Source: Zygaena filipendulae
Taxonomy: Eukaryota; Arthropoda; Insecta; Lepidoptera; Zygaenidae
Assembly: GCA_907165275.2 (NCBI GenBank)
Contig: OU015659.1
Location: 7,420,501 to 7,484,500, forward strand
DNA: 64,000 bases
Direction of reading: 5' to 3'
Each line of letters opens with the position of its first letter. The stretch's first letter is position 1. A model generated the notes under the pieces. The model was not told where the DNA came from. It saw only the letters and a program-made list of their open reading frames with translations, and ran no database searches. This document shows, piece by piece, positions 1-10,469 of this stretch. The translations under genes and the position numbers were made by a program.

Positions 1-227
1 GACTCGCTTGCTCCAGCGGTTGTCAGTTCTGCGACCGATGTGACCAGCCAATTGCCACTTCAGTTTGCTAATTTGAAGGGCTATGTCAGTGACTCTGGTT
101 CTACGACGAATTTCCTCATTACGAATTCTATCAACCAGAGAAACACCGAGCATTGCCCTCTCCATAGCTCTTTGAGCGACCTTGAATCGATGAACTAGTC
201 GCACTGTCAGTTTCCACGTTTCCTTAT
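1..227 (-). pseudogene. RTE-type LINE reverse transcriptase, C-terminal fragment, runs off left edge
   Basis: On the minus strand one frame stays open from about 227 to the window edge. It encodes the conserved stretch after the reverse transcriptase core of lepidopteran RTE-like LINEs, with motifs such as AQRAMERAMLGVSL, RNEEIRRRTRVTDIA and KLKWQLAGHIGRRTDNRW. The upstream part is missing: the frame meets an unrelated dispersed repeat near 230, so this copy is truncated at its 5' side. No stop is visible inside the fragment, but with no start and no catalytic core here it is a remnant, or the tail of a copy that continues outside the window. The family assignment comes from remembered motif similarity. 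The fragment at 50255-50480 is from the same family. Confidence 0.8.
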
Positions 228-234
228 AATAACA

Positions 235-330
235 AATACAAAAAAAAGGAATTACCGAAATTGGTCCAGCCGTTCACGCGTGATGCCGTGACCAAGATAA
301 ATAGGGATTAATTTTTATATACCTATATAG
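235..330 (-). repeat. Dispersed repeat family C, fragment
   Basis: Contains the reverse complement of the family C head: 'CCCTATTT', then a GGTCACGGCATCACGCGTGA-like block, then 'GGACCAATTTCG'. The same order recurs at 10575-10790 and 23130-23420. It abuts the LINE remnant on its left. Confidence 0.6.
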
Positions 331-345
331 ATACGTTATGAATGT

Positions 346-1696
346 TGTAAAAAACTACGAATAAATATTGCAATGGCAGCAGTTAATTCGACGTTGTTTC
401 ACTTCGATTTTCACTGTTGAACGGGATAACGGGCTTAAATATCATCAATTTAATTTTTTGCTCCAACGTCAGTAAAAAAATATTGTGGGATTGGCTGTGA
501 ATGTGATAGGTTATCAATACGATATTTTAACTCGGAGATAGGTGCCTTATATATTCCCCGACTACGGCAAAACCAAAAGAGGGTTATGTTTTAAGTATGC
601 TATAATAATAATAATACGTTTTCCCTCAGATCTTAATCTACAAAAGAACATTGTTGGATAAGCCTTGATTCCGCACGCTAAAAACTGTATGACGTTACAA
701 GAAATTCTACCTCATTGTTGTGATTACATTAAGTGGTAGTAGCTATAATGGTTTTCAAGAATATCATCATACAATTTCTATGAAAACCAGTTTTATATAT
801 CTTAATGCACATCATACAACTATCACGAAAGAAAAGAAAAAAACCAGTCGAACTAATTTTCACAGTTAAACTTATTTTTTCACAAAAAGTTATCGTGTAG
901 GAACTTTTTTCGAGACATAAAATTGAAGTGAAACTAGCGCTTTATGCTAGATGTAAGTAATTTAAAACAAGTTTTTCACCGTTTCAAATTCCCTCGCTCT
1001 CCCTCGAGTTTAGCAAAAACAATCGTTTGATGCAAAAAGCGGCATCGAAGCTTTCGCACTAAGGTCGTCGTATACATTCATTTTAAAGGCACAATTTTCA
1101 GGTATAGGGCATTGTTAACGAGCAAGTAATGCGGCGCACTATGGGTACGTTAATGAGAACGTAATAGGTGTTCTGTGAAACGATGTGATCTGGAACACGT
1201 TGTTCCCTTCCTCCTCTATTAACCCCCGTTTTGCCGTCGGCTTACGAATACACAGGAGATTACATTTGAATTCGGGTGATTTTAAAGCTACAAGCGTTCG
1301 CCCGCCACGCGAGAGCCGTTACAATCGGTAAACACGCCACCGACCTATAACGCTGAATTTGAACGCGTTTTATTCATACATAAATTCACCTATTGCTTGC
1401 ATCGCTTGTACTACGCTTAAGCGTTTAATTAGCTTTGTAACAGAATCGGCTGCCGTTTTATGTTGTATACTTGCTTTAAGTCTGGCAATCTGCTGTTTAA
1501 GAGTAGGTGTATATATACGTACCAACGTAATTTTAGAATTTTTTAAAAGTGGGCGAGGATGGCCAAATCCGAAACTACGAAGAAGAATGAAAAATGCTTA
1601 AAAAGAGACATGCATATTTGGAAACTTAGGTACCCCTGGAAAAGTGATTTGTTTTTTGAAAATTATAGTTCATTAGTTACTAAGTTTATGAGTGTA
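346..1696. other. Intergenic, no gene seen
   Basis: AT-rich sequence without a convincing exon. A short piece around 553-600 (CCCGACTACGGC followed by GAGGGTTATG) is shared with 13308-13345 and looks like a fragment of another dispersed repeat. The 80-codon ORF at 1359-1601 shows no recognisable motif and is likely chance. Confidence 0.5.
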
Positions 1697-1890
1697 CTAT
1701 AGCTGTTCCCCGCCGCCGCGGTTGCCGCGGTAATTTCGGAGTTCCAGTGGGAATTCCGGAATAAAAAGTATCCTATGTCCTTCTATGTACCTCTGATAAT
1801 CTGTTTACAAAATTTAATGGTGATAGATCCAGCCGTTCACACGTCAGCCGTGAGTCGTGATCAAGGGAAATAGGGATTAATTTTTAATAA
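1697..1890 (+). repeat. Dispersed repeat family A, diverged copy
   Basis: Starts TATAGCTGTTCCCCGC, then GGAATTCCGGAATAAAAAGTA and CCTATGTCCTTC as in family A. Its end is a family C-like tail (GCCGTTCACACGTCAGCCGTG, then AAATAGGGATTAA), so it is a chimera of the two families. Confidence 0.7.
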
Positions 1891-1907
1891 ATAAGAATAT
1901 ATTATAA

Positions 1908-2132
1908 TACTAGCTGATCCCTGCGGTTTCACCCGCGTTAATTCCGGAGATCCCGCGGGAATTTAGGGATAAAAAGTACCCTATGTCTTTTCCTGTACCC
2001 CTGGTAACGTGTATGCGAAAATGGTGATCGGTTGAGCCGTTAAGACGTGAAAGCGTAACAGACAGACTTATACTACTTATACTTATACTTAGACTTATAC
2101 GTACTTTCGCATTTATAATATTAGTAGGGATA
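1908..2132 (+). repeat. Dispersed repeat family A, near-complete copy
   Basis: Family A as defined here: head ACTAGCTG..CC, imperfect palindrome GCGGTTTCACCCGCG, then a TCCCGCGGGAAT palindrome, GGGATAAAAAGTACCCTATG, CCTGTACCCCTG, GATCGGTTGAGCCGTTAAG, GTGAAAGCGTAACAGACAGA, and tail ATTTATAATATTAGTAGGG. More than twenty full or partial copies lie in the window in both orientations. It has no coding capacity and no clear terminal inverted repeats. The tail resembles the 3' ends of RTE-type retroelements, so a non-autonomous retroelement is likely, but I cannot prove the class. Confidence 0.8.
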
Positions 2133-2655
2133 GTAGGAAATAATCTTTCACGTCCTTCCATCCGTTTTATGTCTATATAAAACAACTTCTTGTAACCTAT
2201 AGTTAAATAATCCCATTTTATGTTTTCTGATAATAATAAAATTGACAACCACAAACCCATGGATTCGTCTCTGCTGTGACTTCGCGCGTAATGCAAATAT
2301 TGCTGATTGGTACTAATAATCACATCCCAATTCCCAGGGTAATTACTTTGTTAAAATACAATATCTATACCTATTCCAAGTTTGAATATTATTTATGATA
2401 TATCATTTGAATTTAAACTCTGTTGCAATACTTGCAATATCTAAAATACATTTGTTGACGTAATTAAGTAATAAAGCAAATTACATTTTGAATATTTGCA
2501 GTGTTTTGTTTGTAAAGATTAACTAGGTTAGTAACTTGTACATCAAATTATTTGTGAATTAACTATTAAATGTTGTTAGTTTTAGTGAAATAATTTTAAA
2601 TGAAGAACTAAAATTTATTTGAGCAATACATTTATTTGAATTTCACCTTAATCAA
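2133..2655. other. Intergenic, no gene seen
   Basis: AT-rich unique-looking sequence. The minus-strand ORF that crosses it (1910-2323) starts inside family A and has no recognisable domain. Confidence 0.5.
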
Positions 2656-2659
2656 TCAT

Positions 2660-2786
2660 CATTATCATTATATCGGCCAAAGGACGTCCACTATTGGACA
2701 AAAGTCCTCTTTGGGTATCTCCACCACGACCAATCTTGCGCCATCGTATCTAAAGAGGAAGAACTACTTCTATGAGGTCTTCCAGC
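2660..2786 (+). repeat. Fragment of a common lepidopteran dispersed repeat (GGACGTCCACT type)
   Basis: ATATCGGCCAAAGGACGTCC followed by ACTATTGGACAAAAGTCCTC is a stretch I recognise as a very common dispersed sequence of moths and butterflies, probably a retroelement 3' end. Only about 125 bases remain, ending at the MITE that starts at 2788. Confidence 0.55.
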
Positions 2787-2787
2787 C

Positions 2788-3052
2788 AGGGCCCTTATTC
2801 ACTATGACCATAAAACGCCGCGTTAAGATAACGTGCCACAAAAATTGCTTTTCCCTCATGCTCAAAGAAGTTTTACTTCAAAAAAATATTGTTACAACGT
2901 GTTTTAGGGCACACAGAATATTAATTTTTATTTGTAAAACATGTTGTAAATGAATTTTTTGAAGTGAAACTTCTTTGAGCACGCGGAAAGAACAATTTTT
3001 ATGGTGCGTTATCTTAACGCGACGAGTTATGGTCATAGTGACTAAGGGCCCT
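2788..3052 (+). mobile_element. MITE family H, copy 1
   Basis: Terminal inverted repeats AGGGCCCTTATTCACTATGA and the reverse complement of TCATAGTGACTAAGGGCCCT. Inside, a second inverted pair (GTTTTACTTCAAAAAAAT / ATTTTTTGAAGTGAAAC) makes almost the whole 265-bp element self-complementary. Related copies lie at 14633, 33079 and 37627. I found no clear target duplication, so the superfamily is open. Confidence 0.8.
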
Positions 3053-3383
3053 GTAGTTATACAATAAACTGAATACGATAGGGTTCTTCTGTAAATCGGA
3101 ACTTCTTTATTGACGTAAGAATACAAATATAGGGAAGCGACGTGGCCGCTGGAACGGAAATATTTCAATCGCGAATGTGTAACGAGATCCCACGTGAGCT
3201 GCCGCCGCGGGCGCCGCCCGCCCTCCACGTCACCCGCCGCCCGCCGCCCATAACATTTTGCGAATTGTTACAAAAGGTAACTAATGAAACCGAATGGGGT
3301 TTTCGCTCATTGTACTTCATGTTCTATGTAAATATGAGAAATATCAACACCGCCATTTAGAAAAAAAATGGTATTATTTTTTT
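3053..3383. other. Intergenic with short GC-rich patch
   Basis: No gene seen. Positions about 3186-3255 form a GC-rich block (GCCGCCGCGGGCGCCGCCCG) in AT-rich surroundings. ORFs on both strands cross it, and neither carries a recognisable domain. Confidence 0.4.
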
Positions 3384-3580
3384 CTAGTTGTTCCCCGCGA
3401 TTTCACCCGCGTTAATTTCGGTGTTTCTGCGAGAATGCCGGGATAAAAAGTAGGTACCCTTTGTCCTTCTCTATATACCCCTGTCAAGTGACAATGCAGT
3501 GTATACCATATTCATGATGATCGGTTGAGTAGTAAAGATGTGAAAGCGTAACAAACAAACAAAATAAACAAACCCGGAAG
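3384..3580 (+). repeat. Dispersed repeat family A
   Basis: Head CTAGTTGTTCCCCGCG, palindrome variant GCGATTTCACCCGCG, GGGATAAAAAGTA, GATGATCGGTTGAG and GTGAAAGCGTAACAAACAAA are all present in order; the ATTTATAATATTAG tail is missing. Confidence 0.8.
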
Positions 3581-3639
3581 TATCGATCATAAATGTGTAC
3601 ATACCTACTATATTTTTATTTTCATTTTACCTCGACCGT

Positions 3640-4335
3640 GGAAGCTGTGGTTGTCTTTCATTGAATTAATCTCTGTCCTTCGTCGGTACACTCTTGGCAG
3701 AGCGGTCGTGGTCCTCACGAAGTTGTCTCAATGTGGGCAGATGTTACGTGCCTCACGATTAGGGTTATTAGGTCCAAAAATATAGTACTTTTGGGAATTG
3801 CAGGGAAAAAAATAGTACCTATTTTTTAATCGTTATGTATCGGGCAGCATTTTTGACAGTTGACGTTTTTTTGCCGCGTAGGTACCTTATGCATTTCGTT
3901 TCAAAATTCCCCGTGCTGCGCTGCGGGTGCGTTCCAAACCAGCCACAATTAATATAAAAAAGCGTGTTAGTTGAATTAGGAATAAAAATATAGTATTTTT
4001 CGTACTATATTATTTTTCTATAATATATAGTAGAATTGACTAAAATATAGTACGATACTATATAATATAGTACAGGTGGCAACCCTACTCACGATGCCTC
4101 GCCACTCTTCCCGGTCAGATGCTGTTCTTGTGCATTCACCTTAACCTGGTCGGTCCATCGCATTGGTGATCTACCGCGAGCTCTGGTACCTTCCACCGCT
4201 CCCTGCACTACGATACGCTCGATGGAGTTGTTGTCAAGCCGGGATACACGGTCAAAAAATCGTAGGATTCGATCTTTAACTAAGGTTGATAGTCGCTGCA
4301 TGATTGAAATTATAAGAAGGGAAATATACATAAGC
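3640..4335 (-). pseudogene. RTE-type LINE tail, frameshifted and interrupted by a hAT-type insertion
   Basis: On the minus strand, 4335 to 4096 encodes a diverged LINE reverse-transcriptase C-terminus with motifs such as RILRFFDRVSRLDNNSIERI, VEGTRARGRSPMRWTDQVK and then, after a +1 or -1 frame change, DREEWRGIVRHVTSAH. The last of these runs across the site where a 328-bp element (3760-4087) has inserted and continues at 3759-3700. The reading frame is broken by at least one indel in addition to the insertion, so the copy is dead. It belongs to a different LINE subfamily from the fragments at 1-227 and 50255-50480. Confidence 0.75.
3760..4087. mobile_element. hAT-type non-autonomous element with 8-bp target duplication
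   Basis: A 328-bp insertion begins TAGGGTT and ends AACCCTA, and is flanked on both sides by the direct repeat CTCACGAT (3752-3759 and 4088-4095). An 8-bp duplication with TAGGGTTGCCA-like ends is the hAT signature. The inside is non-coding and carries repeated ATAGTAC heptamers near both ends, a usual arrangement for transposase-binding sites. The element splits a LINE remnant, so it is the younger of the two. A larger element with related ends lies at 31479-31885. Confidence 0.88.
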
Positions 4336-4351
4336 AATAATGGCTATTTTT

Positions 4352-5335
4352 AACCGACTTCCGAAACGGAGGAGGTTCTGTGTTCGGCTGTAGGTATGTA
4401 GGTGTTTTTTTTATGTACGTTCAGTGTTCACCGATTACTCGAAGACGGTGGGACTGATTTGGAAAATTCCTTTTTTGTTTGAAAGTATACTCCCAAGTTG
4501 GTTCCATTGCCATCAAGTCGGGATCTGATGATGGGATCCTGGAGAAATTGAGGAAACTCTTGAAAAATTATAGGCACTCCTATAGTGATTTCTGTATTTT
4601 TTTATAGTAAATCGTTCATTTGCTTTCGTGAAATTTTAAGAAGTTGAACTGATGATGAAGACCACAGATAGTTATCGGAACTACTCAACAATAATAATTA
4701 TTTCACGGGTTGCGATTGGAACGATTTAGAAAATTATTTTTTTGTTTGAAAGAGTATACTCTCTAGTTAGTCCCAGTGTAAAGTGTTACCAAGTCAAGAT
4801 CCGATAAGGAAGTCTTGGGGAAATTGAGGGGACTCTTGAAAAATATAAACCCAAATCAAGCAATAAATCTAAACCAATCAAGCTATAGGTGTGCCTATAG
4901 GCACGCACACCTATAGCGATTTGGTTTTTTTTTTATAGTAGGGAAACAGTTTTTTGTCTTTCGGAAAGCAAAATTTGAGGAAGTGTAGATAAATGATGAT
5001 GAAAACCACAGATGGTCATCGAATTCGAAACTACGCAATAGGTATTTCACGGGTTCCGATTCGTTAACTTTAATATGTATAGTTTCTCAATAATTTATGC
5101 TACTCACAATGTATATGGCGAAGTGGAACTGATGGTGAGAGGAGGGAGAGAGGAGAACTCCTCAACAATTAACGTTCCGCATCGGGAAAAGCAATATTTT
5201 GTAAAAGGTGATGAGCAGTTCAAATTAGGCTATTGTTACTTAAATTACAAACCGACTAACTTAAAAGCGAGAAACAAAATGTTAACAAAAAAATTAAAAC
5301 CGACTTCCAAAAACACGAAATGCACTACGTAACTA
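4352..5335 (+). repeat. Repeat family F, first long unit
   Basis: Begins AACCGACTTCCGAAACGGAG and ends AAAACCGACTTCCAAAAACA. Inside, a block of about 270 bp occurs twice, each copy holding CCGATT..., a T7-TGTTTGAAAG run, GGGATCTGATGATGGGATC-like sequence, TATAGCGATTT, and ACTGATGATGAAGACCACAG. Several short frames are open by chance within these blocks; none has a recognisable domain, and the frames differ between copies. Confidence 0.75.
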
Positions 5336-5379
5336 GCCTAAAAACTAAAAAGCTAAAAATAATAAAGTAACGTTTTAAT

Positions 5380-5605
5380 CTAAATGACAAAAATACACGT
5401 AATATTATTTTGGTTTGTGCTACCGCTGACCGATTTGAAGTCGGTAACAAGCCAAGTATGGAGTGGCTAGATGGGCTTAGTTCACTCCTGCCTCGAGCTC
5501 GTCGTGAGCAGAACAACCCAAGTGGACAGACACAAGCGGGCTTGTCACCGACTTCAAACGATCAGTGGTAGCACAAACCTATAATAATAATAGGTACGTT
5601 TATTT
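5380..5605. repeat. Foldback segment between F units, copy 1
   Basis: The arms TTGGTTTGTGCTACCGCTGA ... GAAGTCGGTAACAAGCC and GGCTTGTCACCGACTTC ... TCAGTGGTAGCACAAACC are inverted copies of each other around a spacer near 5455-5535. The copy is less symmetric than the one at 6541-6870. Confidence 0.7.
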
Positions 5606-5607
5606 TT

Positions 5608-5653
5608 AACCGACTTCCAAAAAGGAGGAGGTTCTATGTTCGATTGTATGTAT

Positions 5654-5692
<39 letters not shown>

Positions 5693-6520
5693 ATGTTCAC
5701 CGATTACTCGAAGACGGTTGGACCGATTTGAAAAATTCTTTTTTTGTTTGAAAGGGTTTACTCCCAATTAGGTCCCATTGCCACCAAGTCGGGATCTGAT
5801 GATGGGATCTTGGCGAAATCGAGGGAACTCTTCAAAAATTATAGGCACACCTATAGCGATTTGGGTATTTTTGATAGTAAATCGTTCATTTACTTTCGGA
5901 AAGCAAAATTTGAAGAAGTGGAACTGATGATGAAGACCACAGGTGGTCATCGGAACAACTCAAAAATAATACGTATTTCACGGGTTCCGATTGAAGCGAT
6001 TTCAAAAATTGTTTTTTTGTTTGAAAGGGGATACTCCCAAATTGATTCCATTGTCACCAAGTCGAGATCTGATGATGGGATCTTGGAGTAATCGAGGGAA
6101 CTCTTCAAAAAATATGAGAACACTTATAGCGATTTTTGTATTTTTTATAGTAAAACGTTTCTTTGCTTTCGGAAAGCAAAATTTGAAGAAGAGGAACTGA
6201 TGATGAAGACCACAGATGGTCATCGGAACTACTCAATAATGGGTATTTCAGGAGTTCCGAATCGATAACTTTAATATGGTTTCTAAACAATTTATGCCCG
6301 TCACAATGTATATGGTAAAGTGGAACTGATGATGATGTACTAGGAGAACTCCTCAACAATTAACGTCCCTGCGTCGGGAAAAGCAATATTTTGTAAAAGG
6401 TTATGAGTATTTGACATTAGGCTATTGTAACTTAGATAAATTACAAACCGACTCACTAAAAAGCAAGAAATAAACAAATTTTTAACAAAAAAATTAAAAC
6501 CGACTTCCAAAAACACAAAA
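5608..6520 (+). repeat. Repeat family F, second long unit
   Basis: Same order as 4352-5335: AACCGACTTCCAAAAAGGAG start, a pure T run of about 30 bases near 5657-5688, two internal blocks of about 270 bp (5703-5985 and 5986-6250), GGGAAAAGCAATATTTTGTA, and AAAACCGACTTCCAAAAACA end. Together with the foldback segments this gives a tandem repeat of about 1.25 kb. The 115-codon ORF at 5744-6091 is a frame through the internal repeat and is not a gene. Confidence 0.75.
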
Positions 6521-6540
6521 CTAAAAAACTAAAAATAAAA

Positions 6541-6870
6541 AGCTAAAAATAACAAAATACCGATTTAATCCAAAAGACAAAAACACACGTAATATTATTA
6601 TTGGTTTGTGCTACCACTGATCGGTATGAAGTCGGTGACAAGCCAAATATGGAGGGGGAAGATGGGCTAAGTCGACTCCCGCCACCAGCTCTTCGTGAGC
6701 AGAACAACCCAAGTGGGCAGACACCAGCGGGCTTGTCACCGAATTCAAACCGATCAGTGGTAGCACAAACCAATAATAATATTACGTGTGTTTTTGTCTT
6801 TTGGATTAAATCGGTATTTTGTTATTTTTAGCTTTTTATTTTTAGTTTTTTAGTTTTGTGTTTTTTTGTC
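6541..6870. repeat. Foldback (inverted-repeat) element, copy 2
   Basis: Two arms of roughly 130 bp are reverse complements: the left arm runs from AGCTAAAAATAACAAAATAC through ATTGGTTTGTGCTACCACTG to GGTGACAAGCC, and the right arm mirrors it to the final GTATTTTGTTATTTTTAGCT. A spacer of about 60 bp near 6655-6715 separates them. The two 76-codon ORFs on opposite strands start with the same residues because they are the same arm read twice. Confidence 0.85.
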
Positions 6871-6880
6871 TTATTTTTTT

Positions 6881-7575
6881 GTTATGTGTAACAATCGTTC
6901 AATGGGATCAAATTGCTTGAAAAATAGAATTGTAGACTAATTTCAAAAGGATTATTCTATACTTTCATAGACGACGTCTGAGAAATTGCTTTGCTCGTGT
7001 TTCTTCCCTTTTTATAAAGACGGCATAAAAGTGGGTAGGTACCTTGCGAAGATAAGGAAGTTATACGACGTCCTCTTGGCTCGAACTGGAGCAATCCATC
7101 TCGCGTAATTGCATTATATTCCGAGTGCGTGGTTCAAGAGCCGCCAACGAAATGTTATAATTTTTTACCATCATCGACACTTTTCCAAAATTGGTTTATC
7201 GATAGATATATTTTTCTATTGTCTTTAATATAATATTAATACGTTCGAGTGACACTTTGACCGACACACTTAGACGAGTTATCCTCGCTATTCTTTTTGA
7301 ACTGAATTGATAGGATAGTAATTAATGTTTGTATGTTTTTCGTTCATCTTTTCAGCTTCCCTATTTCATAGTACTTATTAAGATACCTATAGCTTCAATG
7401 CACCGTGCAGTGCTTTTGCGTTCTCACGTACCCAAACATATATTATCTGACCAAAAAGACCCTAACAATGAATGCAAAGTGCTAGATAAAATACGTAGGT
7501 ATACGAACCTTTTCTAATTAAAATTTTAAAACATGCTAATATGCTGAATAATCTATAAGTAAGTATAATTATTAA
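6881..7575. other. Intergenic, no gene seen
   Basis: No exon, RNA gene or recognisable repeat found. Confidence 0.45.
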
Positions 7576-7773
7576 TCCTTACTATTATAAATTCGAAAGT
7601 AACTTTGTTTGTTTGTTTGTTTGTTACGCTTTCACGCCTTAACGGCTCTACCGATCACCATAAAATTTTATATACACGTTGCTCGGAGTATAAAGAAGGA
7701 CATAGTGTACATTTTATCCCAGAATTCCCGCAGGAACTACGAAATTTAAGCGAGTGAAACCATGGGGTTCAAT
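7576..7773 (-). repeat. Dispersed repeat family A
   Basis: Reads as reverse complement: ACTATTATAAATTCGAAAGT, a (GTTT)4-5 run at 7608-7625, TTACGCTTTCACGCCTTAAC, GAAGGACATAGTGTAC, CCCAGAATTCCCGCAGGAAC and GTGAAACCATGGGG. Confidence 0.8.
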
Positions 7774-8052
7774 AGTACTGAATAATCTGTAAGTACTCGT
7801 ACATCAATTGAATCGAAGCGTGCGTTTATAAGGTTGAGATGAAAGTGTTTTAAAATAAATAATTAATAGGAAGTAATGCTTAGAAGTTATTAGGTACAAA
7901 GCGCACGTTAACTTGTGTTACAAATTGCATTTTATATGCCGTTACGTTAGTGATTTACTTCATGAAAATGTTATGCAAGTTTAGGCATGAAAAAGTAATG
8001 AAAATCTACGATCTGTTAGTCCGAAAGACACGAATTTGTCAGGCTTTATTAG

Positions 8053-8225
8053 GCACTAGTTGTTTCACCCTCATGAGTTTCGGAATTCCCGCAGCAATGA
8101 TTTTTTTCTAAAGTAAAAATAGCCTAGTTACTCCTCATAACATCAGCTATCTTCCAGTGAAAGTCCCGTTAAAATCGGTCCACCCGTTGCAGAGATTAAC
8201 CGGAACAAACAGAGACAACAAAAAA
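8053..8225 (+). repeat. Dispersed repeat, family A/D relative
   Basis: Carries CACTAGTTGTTTCACCC, TTTCGGAATTCCCGCAGC, CAGTGAAAG, AAAATCGGTCCACCCGTTGC and AGATTAACCGGAACAAACAG. These are diverged forms of the head and of the 'GGTTCAGTAG..GAGATTA' block seen at 35173. Confidence 0.65.
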
Positions 8226-8339
8226 ATTTTATGCAAGTACTGTATAATAACCTAACTTCTATTAATAACTTTCATATGCATTCAGTAAAAAGCTGGTAAT
8301 TTTGAATTACAAGCAGGCACTTCAATTTTATTTATATAT

Positions 8340-8380
8340 CTAGATAGATAGATAGAATATAGATAGATAGATATGTATAG
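8340..8380. repeat. TAGA microsatellite
   Basis: TAGATAGATAGATAGAATA followed by TAGATAGATAGATATG. A similar run lies at 50685-50702. Confidence 0.9.
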
Positions 8381-8779
8381 ATGTATAGCCAATTCTCAAA
8401 ATCTCCGCTTTCCATTTTTTGAGTCGATTAGTCGATTTTTCACTTTGAAAATAAAATGCAGTTCTTGAGAATGTATATTTCGCTGCGCGTCGCGGTCCAC
8501 ATTTTCATTGTGACAAACTCGTGGCAAATAGTACGAGTATGTACTTAATTATCGATTAATGGACTTATGGAAAGTTCCAAGTGAGTCCATTACAAATTTT
8601 TAAAGTTAACTTAGAAGTTAATCTGTTACTCGAAATGATAAATTCGTTAATTAACGATTAATAGACGATCTTGTGCCCCATCACATAAATGCAGAGATTG
8701 AAATCCTGACACTGCGGTAGGGTTCAGGTTTGCTGACCACTACGTAGACCAACGGTATAGCTATAGTTACGTATACTAC

Positions 8780-8885
8780 CTACAGGTCCAGGAACAGGAT
8801 ATTCGTCACAGTGGGAACATTTTATTTCCCGTATAGGACTCCCAAAATCCAAGCGAGTAAAACCGCCGGGTACAGCTATAGTTAG
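8780..8885 (-). repeat. Dispersed repeat family A, degenerate
   Basis: Only the palindromic end remains (ATTTCCCGTATAGGACTCCC, then GAGTAAAACCGCCGGGTACA). Confidence 0.5.
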
Positions 8886-9424
8886 GTAGGTACTAATAAA
8901 ACTATCCCAAATCTATTTCAAATCTCCATCAGAATATATAAGATACAATTTAATTCTAACCACTAAAGACCTATCAAATTCGTCACTTCCACAAATTGCT
9001 AAACATTTAGGGATGGGTCCCTCCTCAATACTCTTGAGTCTTGAGAAACAAAAGGACAATATTGAGTTAATTAAATTCCAATGTTAGGCTTTCTGAGGAC
9101 ACTGTTTCAACGAGGACGCCACGGGGACTTGAACAAAGTAAAGCGTAAAGCCTTATCATTGCACTAGTTAGTTCACACCCCATCCCCTGCCCTCCGTCCA
9201 CACCTCTCACCCTTGTCCTTCCCAACCAAATGTAGGGATGGAAATATATTATATTTATTTATATTCGAATCGCAGCTTTCTCAAGCTAATAATTTTCTTT
9301 GCTATTGCAAGACGACGAAATTGCTGAATCTAATTGGTAGGCTCATTTTCATAAATAATAATGATTTAAGTACTGTAATGAAGAATTATGAATAAAAGTA
9401 ATGATAATAATGTTTTGACATTTT
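8886..9424. other. Intergenic, no gene seen
   Basis: No supported feature. A short ORF at 9213-9395 has no motif. Confidence 0.4.
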
Positions 9425-9613
9425 CCCCCTTGTCAAATTGATAATTTACTATCGTTAACGCATAGAAAACTAAAGAACGGAGTCTTTGTGACGTGGTCAC
9501 GCAAAACTGAACTTTTAATGATTCGCCGATCTTACGTGACCACGTGATATGATGATTCGTTCCTTAGTTTTCTATGCGTTGACGACTATAGATTGACAAC
9601 TTGGCTAAGGGGA
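9425..9613 (+). mobile_element. MITE family I, copy 1
   Basis: Inverted arms: CGTTAACGCATAGAAAACTA near the left pairs with TAGTTTTCTATGCGTTGACG at the right, with looser pairing out to CCCCCTTGTCAAATTG and CAACTTGGCTAAGGGG. The core holds GCAAAACTGAACTTTTAATG. A second copy in the opposite orientation lies at about 31003-31195 inside intron 1 of the chaoptin-like gene. Non-coding. Confidence 0.8.
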
Positions 9614-9647
9614 CTGGTCTCAAACTAAGCAGAGGTTCTTAATTAGA

Positions 9648-9670
9648 AAGAAAGAAAGAAAGAAAGAAGA
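9648..9670. repeat. AAAG microsatellite
   Basis: Five to six GAAA repeats ending in AAGAAAAG. Confidence 0.85.
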
Positions 9671-9844
9671 AAAGACATTTTATTTGGAAATTGTGTCTAC
9701 AATACAATTAGGTACAGTTAGTAGTACCTACCTACTACCTAGTTAATTTATACTTAGGTACATGATTTAACAAAATATTTAAACATATACCTAAACGAAT
9801 AGTAACGGATTCCAGCTGACAACTGATATATTATGTACCTACTA

Positions 9845-10150
9845 ACTGTGCCCCGCGGTTTCACCCGCATGAAAGCTTTTTATACAACAACTTTTTTTCC
9901 CGACATCCGATTTCAATGAAACAAAGCCTATATGTACCTTAATCTACCTGTGAAAACTGCATGACAATCGGTTCAGTAGATGCGGAGATTATCGCGAACA
10001 GACAGACAGACAGAAATGAATTTTAAAAACTTTTTTTTGGGCTTGGTTACTCTTCTTTTATCACCCCTCTCAATTTTAGGTAAAAATATTCACACATATG
10101 TACAGAATCGCGGATTCTACTCTTTTATTGTAGTATATATGTAGATTATG
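9845..10150 (+). repeat. Dispersed repeat family B, copy 1
   Basis: Head AACTGTGCCCCGCGGTTTCA as in family A, then a distinct body: TACAACAACTTTTTTTCCCG, CATCCGATTTCAATGAAACA, GGTTACTCTTCTTTTATCAC, TCTCAATTTTAGGTAAAAAT, and ATCGCGGATTCTACTCTTTT at the end. The same body occurs inverted at 34350-34605. Non-coding. Confidence 0.8.
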
Positions 10151-10469
10151 TATTTAAGTGCGTATTATTGTACTGTAAATAGTAACGGTTGGAAATAGCA
10201 TCTTCGATACGTTGCTCGTGCAATGCTAGTCGTGCTTGTGCTATTTGGAAAGACGTAACGGAATGCGATTGCGGGCGTTATAGATTGCATCGCTAGACCG
10301 CAGTTCGCCACCCTCGCTCTCCGACGAAGATTAATCCGTATCTAATGAATCAGCTAGCGTTACAAATCAGAGTCTAAACGATAAGTGTAGATTCCTTGCG
10401 ACCTTCGACTAATGATAAACAGTCCAAAAAGAATTGAGGTTTCATTTACCTTGATCATTCATCTATTAT

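Noticed and set aside
6543..6831. Two 76-codon ORFs on opposite strands starting with the same residues
   Set aside because: They are the two arms of the same foldback repeat read from either side.
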